NCBI GenBank assembly: GCA_030427925.1
Contig: JAUICJ010000019.1
Span: forward strand, 1 to 54,502
Source of the DNA: Bacteroidia bacterium
Lineage (GTDB): Bacteria; Bacteroidota; Bacteroidia; Flavobacteriales_D; Sanyastnellaceae
DNA: 54,502 bases
Direction of reading: 5' to 3'
In this document: positions 42,817 through 53,000 of the stretch, in pieces
How positions within the stretch are numbered: the stretch's first letter is position 1
Layout of the letters: each line of letters starts with the position of its first letter
The notes under the pieces: generated by a model
Database searches by the model: none
The model's input: the letters and a program-made list of their open reading frames with translations, nothing else
What the model was told of the DNA's origin: nothing
Translations under genes and position numbers: made by a program

Positions 42817-43629
42817 TCAGTCCTCGTCCGGGTCGCTCTCCTGCCGCTTGCCTTCGCTCATCGACTCGGGCAAGTACTCAAAGAAGGTGTCGCCGCGCAG
42901 GCCTTGGCGGAGCGCTTCGAGCGGAATGAGGTCATCGGGACCGATGTTGCCGAGGTTCACGTTCGCGCCGAATTGCTTGATGAACCAAACCTGTTGCGGC
43001 TTCTTCGGGGCTTCCCACAAGATGTCCTCCAAGGCAACGTTCGCCAGGATGCGCTTGATGAGCTGCACGTGGGCCGAACCGTTGGGTCGGTAGATGCCCA
43101 CGGTTCCGCTTTCTCGGGCCTCAGCAATGACCTTGAAGCTTCCGGCTTCCAGCTCGTTTTGCATCATGCGGATCCACTTGTTGGGACTGATGAGGATGCC
43201 TTCTTCCTTCGAGCCCACCTCGCTCAGGACGCGGTAATTGGCGGAGAGCTTGCGAATGATTTCGCATTTCTCGTCGTGTTGGATCACCATCGAGCCGTCG
43301 CTCACCTCGATGCATTCCACGCCCAAACTGTCCACGAATCGCAAGTAGCCATCGAGGTCGTTCCGGATGAAAAACGCCTCGAACAGCGTGCCGCCGCAGT
43401 ACACTTCCATGTTCGCCTTGCGGTAGAGCTGGATTTTCTCCTTGACCTTCGGGGTCAGCAGCGAGGTGCCAAATCCCAGTTTCAAGAAATCCACCAAATC
43501 TTCCCCGATGGAAATCATGTCCTCGGCTTGGCGCAGGCTCAGGCCCTTGTCCATCACCATGGTCATGCCGTTGGTTCGGGGTTTGGAAGTGCGGTCAGGA
43601 AGGTGCTTCAGAAGGCTGTTCTTCATCAT
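42817..43629 (-). CDS. Phosphosulfolactate synthase (ComA) family protein
   Basis: 270 residues of the ComA TIM-barrel family: KPRTNGMTMVMDKGLSLRQA, DFLKLGFGTSLL, MEVYCGGTLFEAFF, IEVSDGSMVI and SEVGSKEEGIL. In methanogens ComA adds sulfite to phosphoenolpyruvate in coenzyme M synthesis. Bacteroidota do not make coenzyme M; the product may feed sulfolactate or sulfonate metabolism, or the reaction may differ. Two tandem ATGs at 43629 and 43626; the first overlaps the TPR gene stop. Operon partner of TPR, rhodanese, DUF368 and aroE genes. Confidence 0.88.
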   Translation of the reverse strand: MMKNSLLKHLPDRTSKPRTNGMTMVMDKGLSLRQAEDMISIGEDLVDFLKLGFGTSLLTPKVKEKIQLYRKANMEVYCGGTLFEAFFIRNDLDGYLRFVDSLGVECIEVSDGSMVIQHDEKCEIIRKLSANYRVLSEVGSKEEGILISPNKWIRMMQNELEAGSFKVIAEARESGTVGIYRPNGSAHVQLIKRILANVALEDILWEAPKKPQQVWFIKQFGANVNLGNIGPDDLIPLEALRQGLRGDTFFEYLPESMSEGKRQESDPDED

Positions 43630-45038
43630 GGTTTGAATCGTTCGTACCGGTCCATGAAGCGCGCATCATTGGCAAGCGCCGGATAGAGGGTCAATAAGTT
43701 TAAGGCACCGTCGTAGTGGTGCATGAGCAAGCGCTCGAGTAGAACAAATGCCTCGGCGGTGCGTTGCAACGCGTACAGGCTGAAAAATTTGCGATACAAC
43801 AGGTCCGCGTCATCGGGCACGATGCCCAACGCCTCTTCCGCCACCGCGAGGGCCTCCGCGTGGAGGTCGCGCAGTTGAAGGTGATCCAACCGTTCCAGCC
43901 ACGCATCCGTCAATTTCGGATCGGCCTGAACGGCAGCGAGGTACTCGCGTTCCGCTGCTTCGTGTTGTTCGAGTTTCGAAAAGGTGGAAGCGAGCAACAA
44001 CCGGTAGTCGGCGTGTCCGGGCTCGAGTTCCACGGCGCGTTGGAAATGCGCAAGGGCTTCCCGCAATTCGCCGGCTTGGTCCGCCAACACGCCCAACCCC
44101 ACATGGCCATCCGCCAACAGCGGATCGCGGCTCAACGCCTCGTGGTACGCGTGAAACGCCTCGTCCCAACGCTCCAACTTCTCCAGGCATTCCCCGAGGT
44201 AGCACCACGGTGTGGCGCCCTCCGGCTCGATGGCGATGGAATCGCGGTACGCTTCCAACGCTTCGTCGTAGCGCTCGAGCTGCATCAGCACCTCCGCCTT
44301 TTGCAGGTACGCCGGCGCGAATTCGTCCTCAATGGCGAGCGCGAAGTCGAACGCCTCGATGGCATCGGTGTAGCGACCCCGCTGGCTTTGGATGTTGCCG
44401 AGGTTGTACCAAGCGCCGAAGCTGTAAGGTTGGTCGTCCAAAAACTGCTCCAGGTACTTCACCGCATCCGTGAATTGGCCCAACTGCTCGAAGCAGAAGG
44501 ACAACTCGTACACCGCGCCCTCGTTCAGCGGGTTCTCCTCCAAAGCCATCTTCAGGTAGCGCACGGCCTGGCGCCAGTCGCTCATGTGCTCGTATTCGAA
44601 GGCCAAATCCAACAGCACATCCTGTCGAAATTCCTGGTCCACGGTCTTCAGCGCGGCCTTGTAGTGCGCAATGGCGAGCGCGTGCTCCTGCATTTGGCTG
44701 TAGATGCTCGCGAGCGCGGTGTGGATTTCGTCGTTCCCCGGCTCGAGTTCCAGCAAGCGCTTCAACTTCGGCACGGCCTTGACGTGCTGACCGGTGACGG
44801 CCATGAACTGCGCTTCCCGCAACTGCAACGTCAGGCTGAACGGGTGCATGGCAAGTCCCAGTTTCAGCACCTGCCGTCCCTTATCGTGCTGCCGCACCTC
44901 CATGAAGTGATCGAGCAAGGCCTCGAGTTCCTCGACATCGAAGAAGCCAGCCCCGCCGCCGCGCAGCACGTCCTCAAACCGGCGCACCAAGTCGCCGTGC
45001 TCGCTCTCGTTCTCGTATGGACGCCACTCTTCGTGCAT
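43626..45038 (-). CDS. TPR-repeat protein
   Basis: 470 residues made almost entirely of tetratricopeptide repeats of 34 residues, for example AWYNLGNIQSQRGRYTDAIE and PWCYLGECLEKLERWDEAFH. No signal peptide or membrane segment from the ATG at 45038, so it is probably a cytoplasmic scaffold. The longer frame from 45101 is rejected because a perfect TAGATTTG box lies just upstream of 45038, inside the extra codons. First gene of the five-gene operon. Confidence 0.88.
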   Translation of the reverse strand: MHEEWRPYENESEHGDLVRRFEDVLRGGGAGFFDVEELEALLDHFMEVRQHDKGRQVLKLGLAMHPFSLTLQLREAQFMAVTGQHVKAVPKLKRLLELEPGNDEIHTALASIYSQMQEHALAIAHYKAALKTVDQEFRQDVLLDLAFEYEHMSDWRQAVRYLKMALEENPLNEGAVYELSFCFEQLGQFTDAVKYLEQFLDDQPYSFGAWYNLGNIQSQRGRYTDAIEAFDFALAIEDEFAPAYLQKAEVLMQLERYDEALEAYRDSIAIEPEGATPWCYLGECLEKLERWDEAFHAYHEALSRDPLLADGHVGLGVLADQAGELREALAHFQRAVELEPGHADYRLLLASTFSKLEQHEAAEREYLAAVQADPKLTDAWLERLDHLQLRDLHAEALAVAEEALGIVPDDADLLYRKFFSLYALQRTAEAFVLLERLLMHHYDGALNLLTLYPALANDARFMDRYERFKP

Positions 45039-45044
45039 GCAAAC

Positions 45045-45052
45045 CAAATCTA
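45045..45052 (-). promoter_or_regulatory. -7 box of the TPR-comA-rhodanese-DUF368-aroE operon
   Basis: A perfect TAGATTTG on the minus strand, 6 bases before the ATG at 45038. It also decides that start. Confidence 0.65.
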
Positions 45053-45229
45053 AGCGCACAAAGGTCGGCAACTTCTCCCGCCCCACCGCATTTTTGAACA
45101 CATTGCCTCAAACTTTCCACTCCAGCCGCTCAGAGGTCAATGCGCCCCACTTTCCATTCGTTGAACAGGCTGGCAATTGCATTCCCGTTTGTGATTCAGT
45201 AATTTACCAGTCACTTTCAATTCCAGATC

Positions 45230-46369
45230 ATGGGTTCACGCGTTCCACTGACCTTCCTTTTCTTGTGTGTGTTCATGGGGTCCCGGATTTGGGCCCAAAC
45301 CGACTGCGGTTGGAATCCCGACTACGACGGCGACGACGTCATTGGCGTCTCCGATTTGCTCGGCTTCCTCGGCGTATTCGAGGATGTGGACTCCGACGGC
45401 GACGGCATCTTCGATTCGCTCGACGAATGCATCGGCGCTTACGACGACTGCGGGGTGTGCAACGGTTCCGGCGTGGATGCCGATGCCGATGGCGTGTGCG
45501 ATGACGTGGACGATTGCGTGGGCAGCGTCGATGCGTGCGGCGTGTGCAATGGTCCCGGGCCGACCATCCCCGTGATGGAGGAAATCATTTACGTCACCGA
45601 CTCCGTGTACTTGGAGCCGTTGGAGGAGTGGTATGTGTTTGATTATGCTGTGGATACGGTGTTTTCGTTTGTTTGTCCCATCGCCGGATGCACGGACGAA
45701 GCGGCTGGCAATTTCAACCCGGAGGCCAACGCGGAGGACGGGTCATGCGCCTACGGCCCGGCACAATGTGGCGGCCTGTCCACCTTGACCTACCAAGGCT
45801 ACGAATACGACCTCGTGGCCATTGGCGAGCGATGCTGGTTTGCGGAGAACTTGCAAGCGGAGTTCTATGCCAACGGCGACGCAATCACCATCATCGACGA
45901 CCCGGGGATGTGGAGCGAGCAGCTGGGGGGCGCCTACATGGGGTATTGGGACGGGACCGTTTGGTGCTTCATGCCGCCTTGCTACAACTACGACTTGGTG
46001 GACGCTTACGGGTGGTTGTACAATTGGCATGCGGTGAACGACGAGCGCGGGCTGTGCCCGGCGGGGTGGCACGTGCCGACGGATGCGGAATGGACCGCGT
46101 TGGAGGTTGGCGTGGGCGGGGATGCCGGGGCGTTGAAGGCGGTGGAGTGGAATGGCTCGAATGCGAGCGGCTTTTCGGCCTTGCCCGGGGGCTTTCGGAC
46201 GGAGTCGGGGGCGTTTGAGGACGTGGGCGTGCACGGCGTTTTTTGGACGTCTTCGGCGTACCAAAGCGACCACGCGTGGTACCGCTTGCTCGGTACCGAT
46301 TACGATTTCGTTTACCGCAACGATTATGACCGGCGGGCCGGCTTCTCGGTGCGCTGCCTCCTCGACTGA
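45230..46369 (+). CDS. Secreted FISUMP-type protein with thrombospondin-3 and dockerin-like segments
   Basis: 379 residues. Signal peptide to about residue 23 (LFLCVFMGSRIWAQ). Next come a dockerin-like segment (DYDGDDVIGVSDLLGFLGVF), thrombospondin type 3 Ca-binding repeats (DVDSDGDGIFDSLDEC, DADGVCDDVDDC), one G-C-T-D repeat (GCTDEAAGNFNPEANAEDGS), then the Fibrobacter succinogenes major paralogous domain (TIGR02145): ERCWFAENLQAEFY, LYNWHAVNDERGLCPAGWHV and FWTSSAYQSDHAWYR. A surface or secreted protein of unknown activity. Here the dockerin-like part is at the N-terminus, unlike the other secreted proteins of this window. Confidence 0.85.
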   Translation: MGSRVPLTFLFLCVFMGSRIWAQTDCGWNPDYDGDDVIGVSDLLGFLGVFEDVDSDGDGIFDSLDECIGAYDDCGVCNGSGVDADADGVCDDVDDCVGSVDACGVCNGPGPTIPVMEEIIYVTDSVYLEPLEEWYVFDYAVDTVFSFVCPIAGCTDEAAGNFNPEANAEDGSCAYGPAQCGGLSTLTYQGYEYDLVAIGERCWFAENLQAEFYANGDAITIIDDPGMWSEQLGGAYMGYWDGTVWCFMPPCYNYDLVDAYGWLYNWHAVNDERGLCPAGWHVPTDAEWTALEVGVGGDAGALKAVEWNGSNASGFSALPGGFRTESGAFEDVGVHGVFWTSSAYQSDHAWYRLLGTDYDFVYRNDYDRRAGFSVRCLLD

Positions 46370-46417
46370 ACCGCAGGAGGATCCCCGAGCGCCGCGAGGT
46401 GAATTTCGGAAGTGCCG

Positions 46418-46425
46418 TAAGTTCG
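46418..46425 (+). promoter_or_regulatory. -7 box, probably leaderless start of the aldo/keto reductase
   Basis: TAAGTTCG, then CGGC, then the ATG at 46430. Confidence 0.55.
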
Positions 46426-46429
46426 CGGC

Positions 46430-47365
46430 ATGAACCATCGACCTTATCTCCCGGGCGGCATCGCTGTGTCTGAAATCGGTTTTGGCGCGTGGCAATTGGG
46501 CGTCGAGTCCGGTTGGAAGGCGGTGTCGGAGGCCGAGGCCGAGCGGATGATCCGGACGGCGCTCGATCGCGGCATCAACTTCTTCGACACCGCTCCGAAT
46601 TACGGCATGGGGACCAGCGAGGAGCGGCTGGGGAAGGTGTTCAAAACCGTGGACCGGGATCGGATTGTGGTGAATACGAAATTTGGCAGGCTGGATAATG
46701 GCCAAATCGATTTCAGCTCCGACCAAATTCAACCCTCCATCGAGCGCAGCCTGAAGCGCCTCCAAATCGACTGCCTCGACTCCGCCATCATCCACAGCCC
46801 GCAGTCCGAGCTCCTCAACGGCAACGCGTGCGACCACTACGAGGTCCTCGAACGGCTCATCGACCAAGGCAAAATCAAGGCCTACGGCGCGTCCGTGGAT
46901 TTCGCTTCCGAGATCACGACCCTGCTCGAAACCACGAACGCTCGGGTCTTCCAGTCCTTCTTCAACATCCTGCACCAAGATGCGAAAGGGGCCTTCGAGC
47001 TCGTCCGGGAAAAGGGCGCAGCCGTCATTGCGAAAATCCCCTTCGATTCGGGTTGGCTGACGGGGAAGTACGGGGCTCACAGCGCATTCGAGGGGGTGCG
47101 GGCGCGGTGGTCGCGGGAGGACATCGCCACGCGGGCGCGCCTCGTGGACCGCGTCAAGGAAATCGTGGGCGGGGAGCTCATGCCGTCGGCCTTGACCTTT
47201 TGCACGGCGTTCGATGCTGTTTCGACGGTGATTCCCGGGGCCGTCTCCGAAGCGCAGTTGCTGGCCAACATTCGGGCGATGCAGCAGCCCATGCAGGAGG
47301 AGTTGCGGGCCCAGCTCGAAGCGTTCTACGAAGACGAAGTGCGTGCCTTGAAGCTCCCGTGGTGA
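46430..47365 (+). CDS. Aldo/keto reductase
   Basis: 311 residues, TIM-barrel oxidoreductase using NADPH. The catalytic tetrad is visible as Asp and Tyr in NFFDTAPNYGMG (about 51-62), Lys in VVNTKFG and His in SAIIHSPQ. The late part FCTAFDAVSTVIPGAVSEAQ is the cofactor-binding segment. The substrate cannot be told. It has a separate -7 box directly at the start, and ends 28 bases before the convergent membrane regulator gene. Confidence 0.92.
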   Translation: MNHRPYLPGGIAVSEIGFGAWQLGVESGWKAVSEAEAERMIRTALDRGINFFDTAPNYGMGTSEERLGKVFKTVDRDRIVVNTKFGRLDNGQIDFSSDQIQPSIERSLKRLQIDCLDSAIIHSPQSELLNGNACDHYEVLERLIDQGKIKAYGASVDFASEITTLLETTNARVFQSFFNILHQDAKGAFELVREKGAAVIAKIPFDSGWLTGKYGAHSAFEGVRARWSREDIATRARLVDRVKEIVGGELMPSALTFCTAFDAVSTVIPGAVSEAQLLANIRAMQQPMQEELRAQLEAFYEDEVRALKLPW

Positions 47366-47393
47366 ACCTTCGGCGAATCGGCTGGAGCGGCCT

Positions 47394-49703
47394 TCACGTG
47401 CCGAGGTTTTCCTCCGCCTGCAACGATTGAATGAATCGAACCAAATCATCGGTCGGGTCCAAGCTCCACTTTTGGCGGATGGACGAACGCAGGTTGTAGA
47501 CGTTCCCTGTGCTGCACGACAGGTGGTCGGCGATGTCCTGAACGGACCAGTCTTGTGCGGTGAGCTGCGCCACGGTTTGTTCCGGTCGGCTCAGCAGGTT
47601 CCAGAACCCCGCGGAAATCGGCGTTTGGGGCTGCCGCGACTTGATGATTCGCCACACTTCTTGCGCGGGTTCCCGACGATTGCCGCTGATGTTTCGGGCG
47701 AGTTCACTCCAATCGCGCAGGTCGGGATGGATGTTACAACGGCGTGCTCGGCGTTCGAAGGCTGCGATGGTCAAGAGGAGCAACCCAACAACCGCCGACA
47801 GCCAGGGCCAAAGCTTCGAGTTGCTCGGCGAAAGCGCATGGCTCAGCCGTTGAAGAGCGGGAGTGGGTGAGGCGTTCACAGCGGCTTCGCCGGGCTGCTC
47901 CCGGTTCCCCATTTCCAAGGCCACGGATCCTGCTTTGAACCAGATCCACATCAGCGTGTCCTCCACGTGTGCCCAAGTCGGACGTTCGTCCAAGGGCAGC
48001 AGTGCCACATCGAATGGAGCGTGAAGGGTTTGTTCGTCATGCGCTTTGAGTTCTTGCATGGCATTCACCCAACGCGAGTAGTCATCGGTTTGGATGGATT
48101 TTACGACTTCCAACCCCCAATCGGTAGCGCTTTCCGGTTGTGATTCAACGGTCGAAGGCAACGAGCTGAACACCGCGAACAGCAGAATGGGGAAGAAATC
48201 GGTCAATCGCTTTTCTAGGGATTCTTGCGGTTGAAGGTTGAACCGGGCGCGCAACGTGTGACGCGCTTTGTAGACGGCCGAAAGGCTCACGTTGAGCTGT
48301 TGCGCAATCGCCTTCGTGTGTTCGCCGTGGGCCAAACGAGCGGCTACGTCTTGTTCGATTTGGGTCCACGCACTGGGGTCGATGTCCGTCTGTTGAAGGG
48401 TCTTCGATTCCTCCTCGGCAAGGCATTCAACGCACTTCAAGGCCAAAAAACGCTCCCTCCAGGTCCAGGCCGCTTCGTTGGCCAAAATGCCTTCGAGCGC
48501 TTCCCTCATGTCGTCCGGCGATGAGGCCTTAAGGGCCTGCCAAGCCATCGCATTTCGAAGGAGCAGTGCGAGGTAGGTGCCGGCCACCACCATCAATAAA
48601 CACAAGGTGAGGACGATCCAACCTTGCTTGTTGGCGGTCCGCTGGGTGGCCCCCACTGCCAAGGACGCCTTTTCGACTGAATTGCACGGAATGCCCAACC
48701 CCCCTCGAAACGCATCAGGAACGTCCCTCAATTCCTGCCATTTGGCCTGCCAGGTCCCTTCGTCCGACCAAGGAGAGAAAAGCTGGTAATTCGCTCCAGT
48801 AGCCTCGATCAGTTCCGATGCCTCCACCTCACTTGCCATGCGATCGAGAAGGGGGCGAATGATGGCAAAGCGGTCCACATCATTGCTCCATTGAAGGTAT
48901 TCCGTAAGCGTGGCGATGGCGGCAGTCTCTCGGCCGTTCCACTCACCTTTGAGGTTGATTTCTCGGAAGGTCTGCCTGCACGCCTCCAAATCCCCGAGGT
49001 TCTGTTCTGCTTGAAGGCGCGTCAGCAGGAGGACGTTTTTCGAAAGGTCATTGTACGTGCCGTGCTGAATCACTCCTTCCTTGCCCAGTTCAAAACGCTC
49101 GATCGCGACGTTGGACCAAGAGATTGCTTCCGCGCATTGGCCTGCAAGCAAGTGCGCCATGGCGAGGTTGTTGAGTGAAATCAGGTTGATGGCTTCGGGG
49201 ACCAATTCGTAAGCCTCAAGGAACACCGCAACCGCCTCTTCGTAACGACTGATTTGGGTTAACGTGGCTCCGACCGCCTGCAAGGAAAGGTATTCCAACG
49301 CCTTCACCCCTTCCCGTTGGGCGGTGGAAGCCGCTTCGCGAAACAGGGCTTCGGCCTCCAGGAACCGATTGGTTTGATAAGCGCCTACTGCACGCAAATA
49401 AATCAGTGGGCTCGGCGGAGCATCGCACGCAGGCGAAGGCGCGAATCCATCCGGTGGCCACGGGGTGTTGAGCGCAGTGGAACTGAAGCGCAACAGGTGC
49501 TCCACCAAATACAGGCTGTCGCAGTTCGTTTGGACGTCCGCTCGGCTCAGCATCGCCCGCGCGCGCAGCTCCGTTTCGAGGGGGTCGTAGTTGGTTGACA
49601 GAACGGCGTCTTCCAACACCTTCCACAATGGCCGGCCTTCTTCTGCGGAAAGTTGCCCTCCCCAAAGCACGAACAGGAGGGTAGAAAGCACGCCGATTTT
49701 CAT
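47394..49703 (-). CDS. Membrane-bound regulator with two sensor-TM-helix-turn-helix modules
   Basis: 769 residues from the ATG at 49703 (a GTG two codons upstream is possible). Signal peptide at 1-20; TPR-like exported region about 90-300; TM helix about 362-384; cytoplasmic part with a LuxR/GerE-like helix-turn-helix, HGEHTKAIAQQLNVSLSAVY (459-478). A second hydrophobic segment (502-516, FFPILLFAVFSSLPS) returns the chain outside, a second exported region follows, then TM about 631-650, and a second helix-turn-helix, WSVQDIADHLSCSTGNVYNL (719-738). Two HTH domains on one membrane chain are unusual. It is divergent from the giant repeat protein gene and may control it. Confidence 0.8.
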   Translation of the reverse strand: MKIGVLSTLLFVLWGGQLSAEEGRPLWKVLEDAVLSTNYDPLETELRARAMLSRADVQTNCDSLYLVEHLLRFSSTALNTPWPPDGFAPSPACDAPPSPLIYLRAVGAYQTNRFLEAEALFREAASTAQREGVKALEYLSLQAVGATLTQISRYEEAVAVFLEAYELVPEAINLISLNNLAMAHLLAGQCAEAISWSNVAIERFELGKEGVIQHGTYNDLSKNVLLLTRLQAEQNLGDLEACRQTFREINLKGEWNGRETAAIATLTEYLQWSNDVDRFAIIRPLLDRMASEVEASELIEATGANYQLFSPWSDEGTWQAKWQELRDVPDAFRGGLGIPCNSVEKASLAVGATQRTANKQGWIVLTLCLLMVVAGTYLALLLRNAMAWQALKASSPDDMREALEGILANEAAWTWRERFLALKCVECLAEEESKTLQQTDIDPSAWTQIEQDVAARLAHGEHTKAIAQQLNVSLSAVYKARHTLRARFNLQPQESLEKRLTDFFPILLFAVFSSLPSTVESQPESATDWGLEVVKSIQTDDYSRWVNAMQELKAHDEQTLHAPFDVALLPLDERPTWAHVEDTLMWIWFKAGSVALEMGNREQPGEAAVNASPTPALQRLSHALSPSNSKLWPWLSAVVGLLLLTIAAFERRARRCNIHPDLRDWSELARNISGNRREPAQEVWRIIKSRQPQTPISAGFWNLLSRPEQTVAQLTAQDWSVQDIADHLSCSTGNVYNLRSSIRQKWSLDPTDDLVRFIQSLQAEENLGT

Positions 49704-49725
49704 GGTCACTTCAGATTGGTCTTCA

Positions 49726-49733
49726 CGAAGTTA
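49726..49733 (-). promoter_or_regulatory. -7 box of the membrane regulator gene
   Basis: TAACTTCG on the minus strand, 22 bases before the ATG at 49703. Confidence 0.5.
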
Positions 49734-49959
49734 GCGAACACCGACCGCTTCAATGACAGAATGCGCGGGTCGTTCGCAGGTTGCATTCATCCTGTGAACT
49801 CGCGCGCGCCGGCGAGCTAAATCAACGGATTATATGGGCATTAGCTCGTCGCGAAGTACGTGAGAAATGAGTGAATGAAAAGGCCTGAAGGACTTCATGA
49901 ATTGATTCAGGGACTCTTGGGTGCGGCGTTGTTCAGGCCAAATCCATGGGGGCGTCCGA

Positions 49960-49967
49960 TAGTTTTG
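49960..49967 (+). promoter_or_regulatory. -7 box of the giant repeat protein gene
   Basis: A perfect TAGTTTTG about 45 bases before the ATG at 50013. No clear TTG element at the expected distance upstream. Confidence 0.45.
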
Positions 49968-50012
49968 GTCCGACGAGTTCAACCATTCGAAACACTCCAA
50001 ATCCAAATCATC

Positions 50013-53000
50013 ATGAAACAATTTTCGCGACTCATCCAGGGTGCCTTTGTCATCTTGAGCATCCCGCTAGCGCAGGTTCATGCGCAGGCCGATCTTCCGT
50101 GCGGGGAAGGCGAGGTGGCTTACGAACTGTCTTACGATGGCCTCGATGGTTATCCAGAGGAGTTTTCATGGCACGTCCTGACACCCGACGGGACGGAAAT
50201 CGCATCGGGTGAGGGCGACGGGGTTTGGACCATCTGCGCCCCAGCCGAAACGTGCCTCCAATGGGTGTTTCAGGACAGTTACGGCGATGGTTTTTCTGGC
50301 GGAGGCACGGCGGTCATTGCCGATTCCGAGGGGAACACGCTGCACACGGCTACGGAAGACTGGGGGAGTGAGGAGCTTTTCTCCACATGCAGTGCTGGCT
50401 GCTCCGATGAAACGGCGGTGAATTACGATCCCGATGCCGTTTTTGACGATGGTTCATGCTCCTACTGCTCGGAAGAAGAAATCGTCATTGCATACGATGC
50501 CGGAGCGGAGGATCCCGATGATTTTTCATGGACGGTGTACAACGAAAACGACGAACCGGTGGCCGTTGGCGCGGGGGAAGGGGAGTGGATTGTTTGCAAA
50601 CCTGCGGGCGCGTGCTGGGCGATTCACTTGGAGGACGCCTCGGGCCTCGGGTTCTATTTCGGGGGTGTGGCAACGGTCGAAATCACCGGGCTTCCGACTT
50701 ACACCTTGAGCGGTCCTTGGTCCGGTGGAGTGACCATCGGAAGCACGTGCCCAGGCATCGCGGGTTGCATGAACCCGGAGGCCATCAATTTCAACCCGGA
50801 AGCGGAAGTGACTTCGGCCGACTGCATCTTCGCGGATTGTGCGGTCGGCGAGACCCCGATTGTGATTTCCTACGATGGTCAGAACGATCCCACGGACATG
50901 TTCGATGAGTTTTCATGGGAGGTCGTGGACGAGTCCGGGGCCGCGGTGGCTTCAGGGGGCGGCGTCGGTGACCATGTGGTGTGCGTGCCAACAGGCGGAT
51001 GCTACGATGTCTACCTGTACGACGCTCAAGGAAACGGATTGAGCAATTTCCTGTATGGTTCGGCGACTGTTTTGGTGCGGTACGGCTCCGAAATTCTGGG
51101 AACGGTGAACAACGACTTGCAGGTTTGGTCCAGCGCGTTTCGCGTCAACACCTGCGGGGAATTGGGCTGTGCGGATGAAGCCGCAAGCAACTTCAATCCG
51201 GAGGCTGTGGTCGATGACGGCAGCTGCGTGTTCTGCGAAGCTTCGCTGCTGACAGTTGCCTACGATGGCCTGGACGGGGATGCGGAGTCCTTTTCGTTTC
51301 AAGTGGTGGATGCCGAAGGCAACGTCGTGGGCGAGGGGGCGCAGGAGGGGACGCACGTTGTTTGTTTAGCAGAATCGCAGTGCTACAACGTCATTCTGAG
51401 GGATGCCAATGGGGATGGGAGTTTTTTCCAATTGCTTCCATTCAGCGAACCGGAATTGGGGACGGTGGTCATTTCGATTGACGGGGAAGAACTCGCTGCA
51501 TTCAGTGGGAACTGGGGGTATGAGGCGGTAGCGAACACGTGTGGGCTGGTCTCGGGGTGCACCGATGCCGCTGCCACGAACTTCGACGCTGCCGCGGAAT
51601 TTGATGACGGAAGTTGTTGCTTTGGTGATGTGCTGAGCATTGTCCACGATGGCGGCAATGGGCCGAGCCAAGCGACCTCGTTTTCTTGGGAGCTTTTCCA
51701 CGGGGAGTCGGGAGAGCTCTTGGCCGAGGGGGTGGGCCAAAACTCGTGGGACATCTGCCTGCCCGCCGATGGCGGGTGTCACGAACTCGTGCTCATGCGC
51801 GATGAATTTGGGATGAGCGATCCCTATGCAGGCGAGGCGACCCTCACGGTTTCGTTGAATGGCGAAGTTTTGAATGCTTGGGTCGGAAATGAGTTCGAAA
51901 CCGAGCGCTTGGAGTACAGCAGCTGCGGCTTCTTGGGGTGCACGGACGCAGAGGCTTCGAATTTCGATCCGCAGGCGGAGTCGGACGATGGCTCGTGTTG
52001 TTATGAGCAGCATTATGAATTGAGCTACGAAGGGCCGGGTTGGCAATGGGCGGTGGTCGATGGCGCGTTTTTGTCCTACGTTTCGTCGTTCGACTGGACG
52101 GTGACCGACGCCGATGGACAGGTCTTTTTGTCCGGCAGTGGTCCAGGGCCACACACGTTCTGTGCGCCCGCCGATGCCTGCTTCTTGTTCACGTTTGAAA
52201 ACAACAGCGAGCGCGATCAATACGATATTTTTGACGAGGTCAGTATTCGAGTCAATGGGGAATTGGTGGCTTCCATTTGGCCACAAGAGTTTGCGGATTC
52301 CCCCTTGGAAGTTTCGCTTTGTCAGTTCGGGTGCACGGATCCAGCAGCAGTCAACTACGATTCCGAGGCTGTTTTCGATGACGGCAGCTGTGCGGGTTCT
52401 GCTTGTGCGTCGGGTGAAACCTCACTTGTGTTGGCATACATCGGAGCGGATGGTTTCCCGGAGGAATTCAGTTGGAGTTACGCCGTTGATGGCATGGAAC
52501 TCGAAAGCGGAACGGGATTGACCAACTTCGGGACCTGTTTTGTGGATGGGGACTGCCCGGTGCTTACGTTCTCTGACGCTTACGGGGATGGCGTTGAGGG
52601 CTTGACTTTGCTCGTTGCGGGGGAGGAGATTGCGTTGCCCGAATGGAGTGCGGATTTGGTGTACAACACCTGCGAAGGAATTGTCGGCTGCATGGATGCC
52701 GATGCGGTCAATTTCAATCCAGCAGCCGAATCCATGGACGAAACCACCTGCATTTATGCGGCCGAATGTGCCGAAGGCGAACAACCGCTGATCTTCAGCT
52801 ACGATGGGGACGATGGCTTCCCGGAGGAAATAGCGTGGTCCATCGCAGTTGGAGAGGAGGAACTTGCCAGTGGATTCGGAGCAAGCTATTTCGAAACGTG
52901 CGTGGCAAGCGACGCGTGCCCCGTGGTCACCATCGACGACAGTTACGGCGATGGCGCGGCCAATGTGCTGTTTACGCTCGGAGAGCTGTCGGTGGATTTG

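Larger units (their letters stand above)
49710..50012. other. Divergent regulatory gap
   Basis: The 303 bases between the membrane regulator and the repeat protein genes contain a -7 box for each direction and no convincing gene. A 46-codon open frame leading into the repeat protein (49875-50012) is arginine- and proline-rich with no signal peptide, so it is treated as leader sequence. Confidence 0.55.

Noticed and set aside
45039-45101. 21-residue upstream extension of the TPR protein
   Set aside because: A perfect -7 box lies within it, just before the ATG at 45038.
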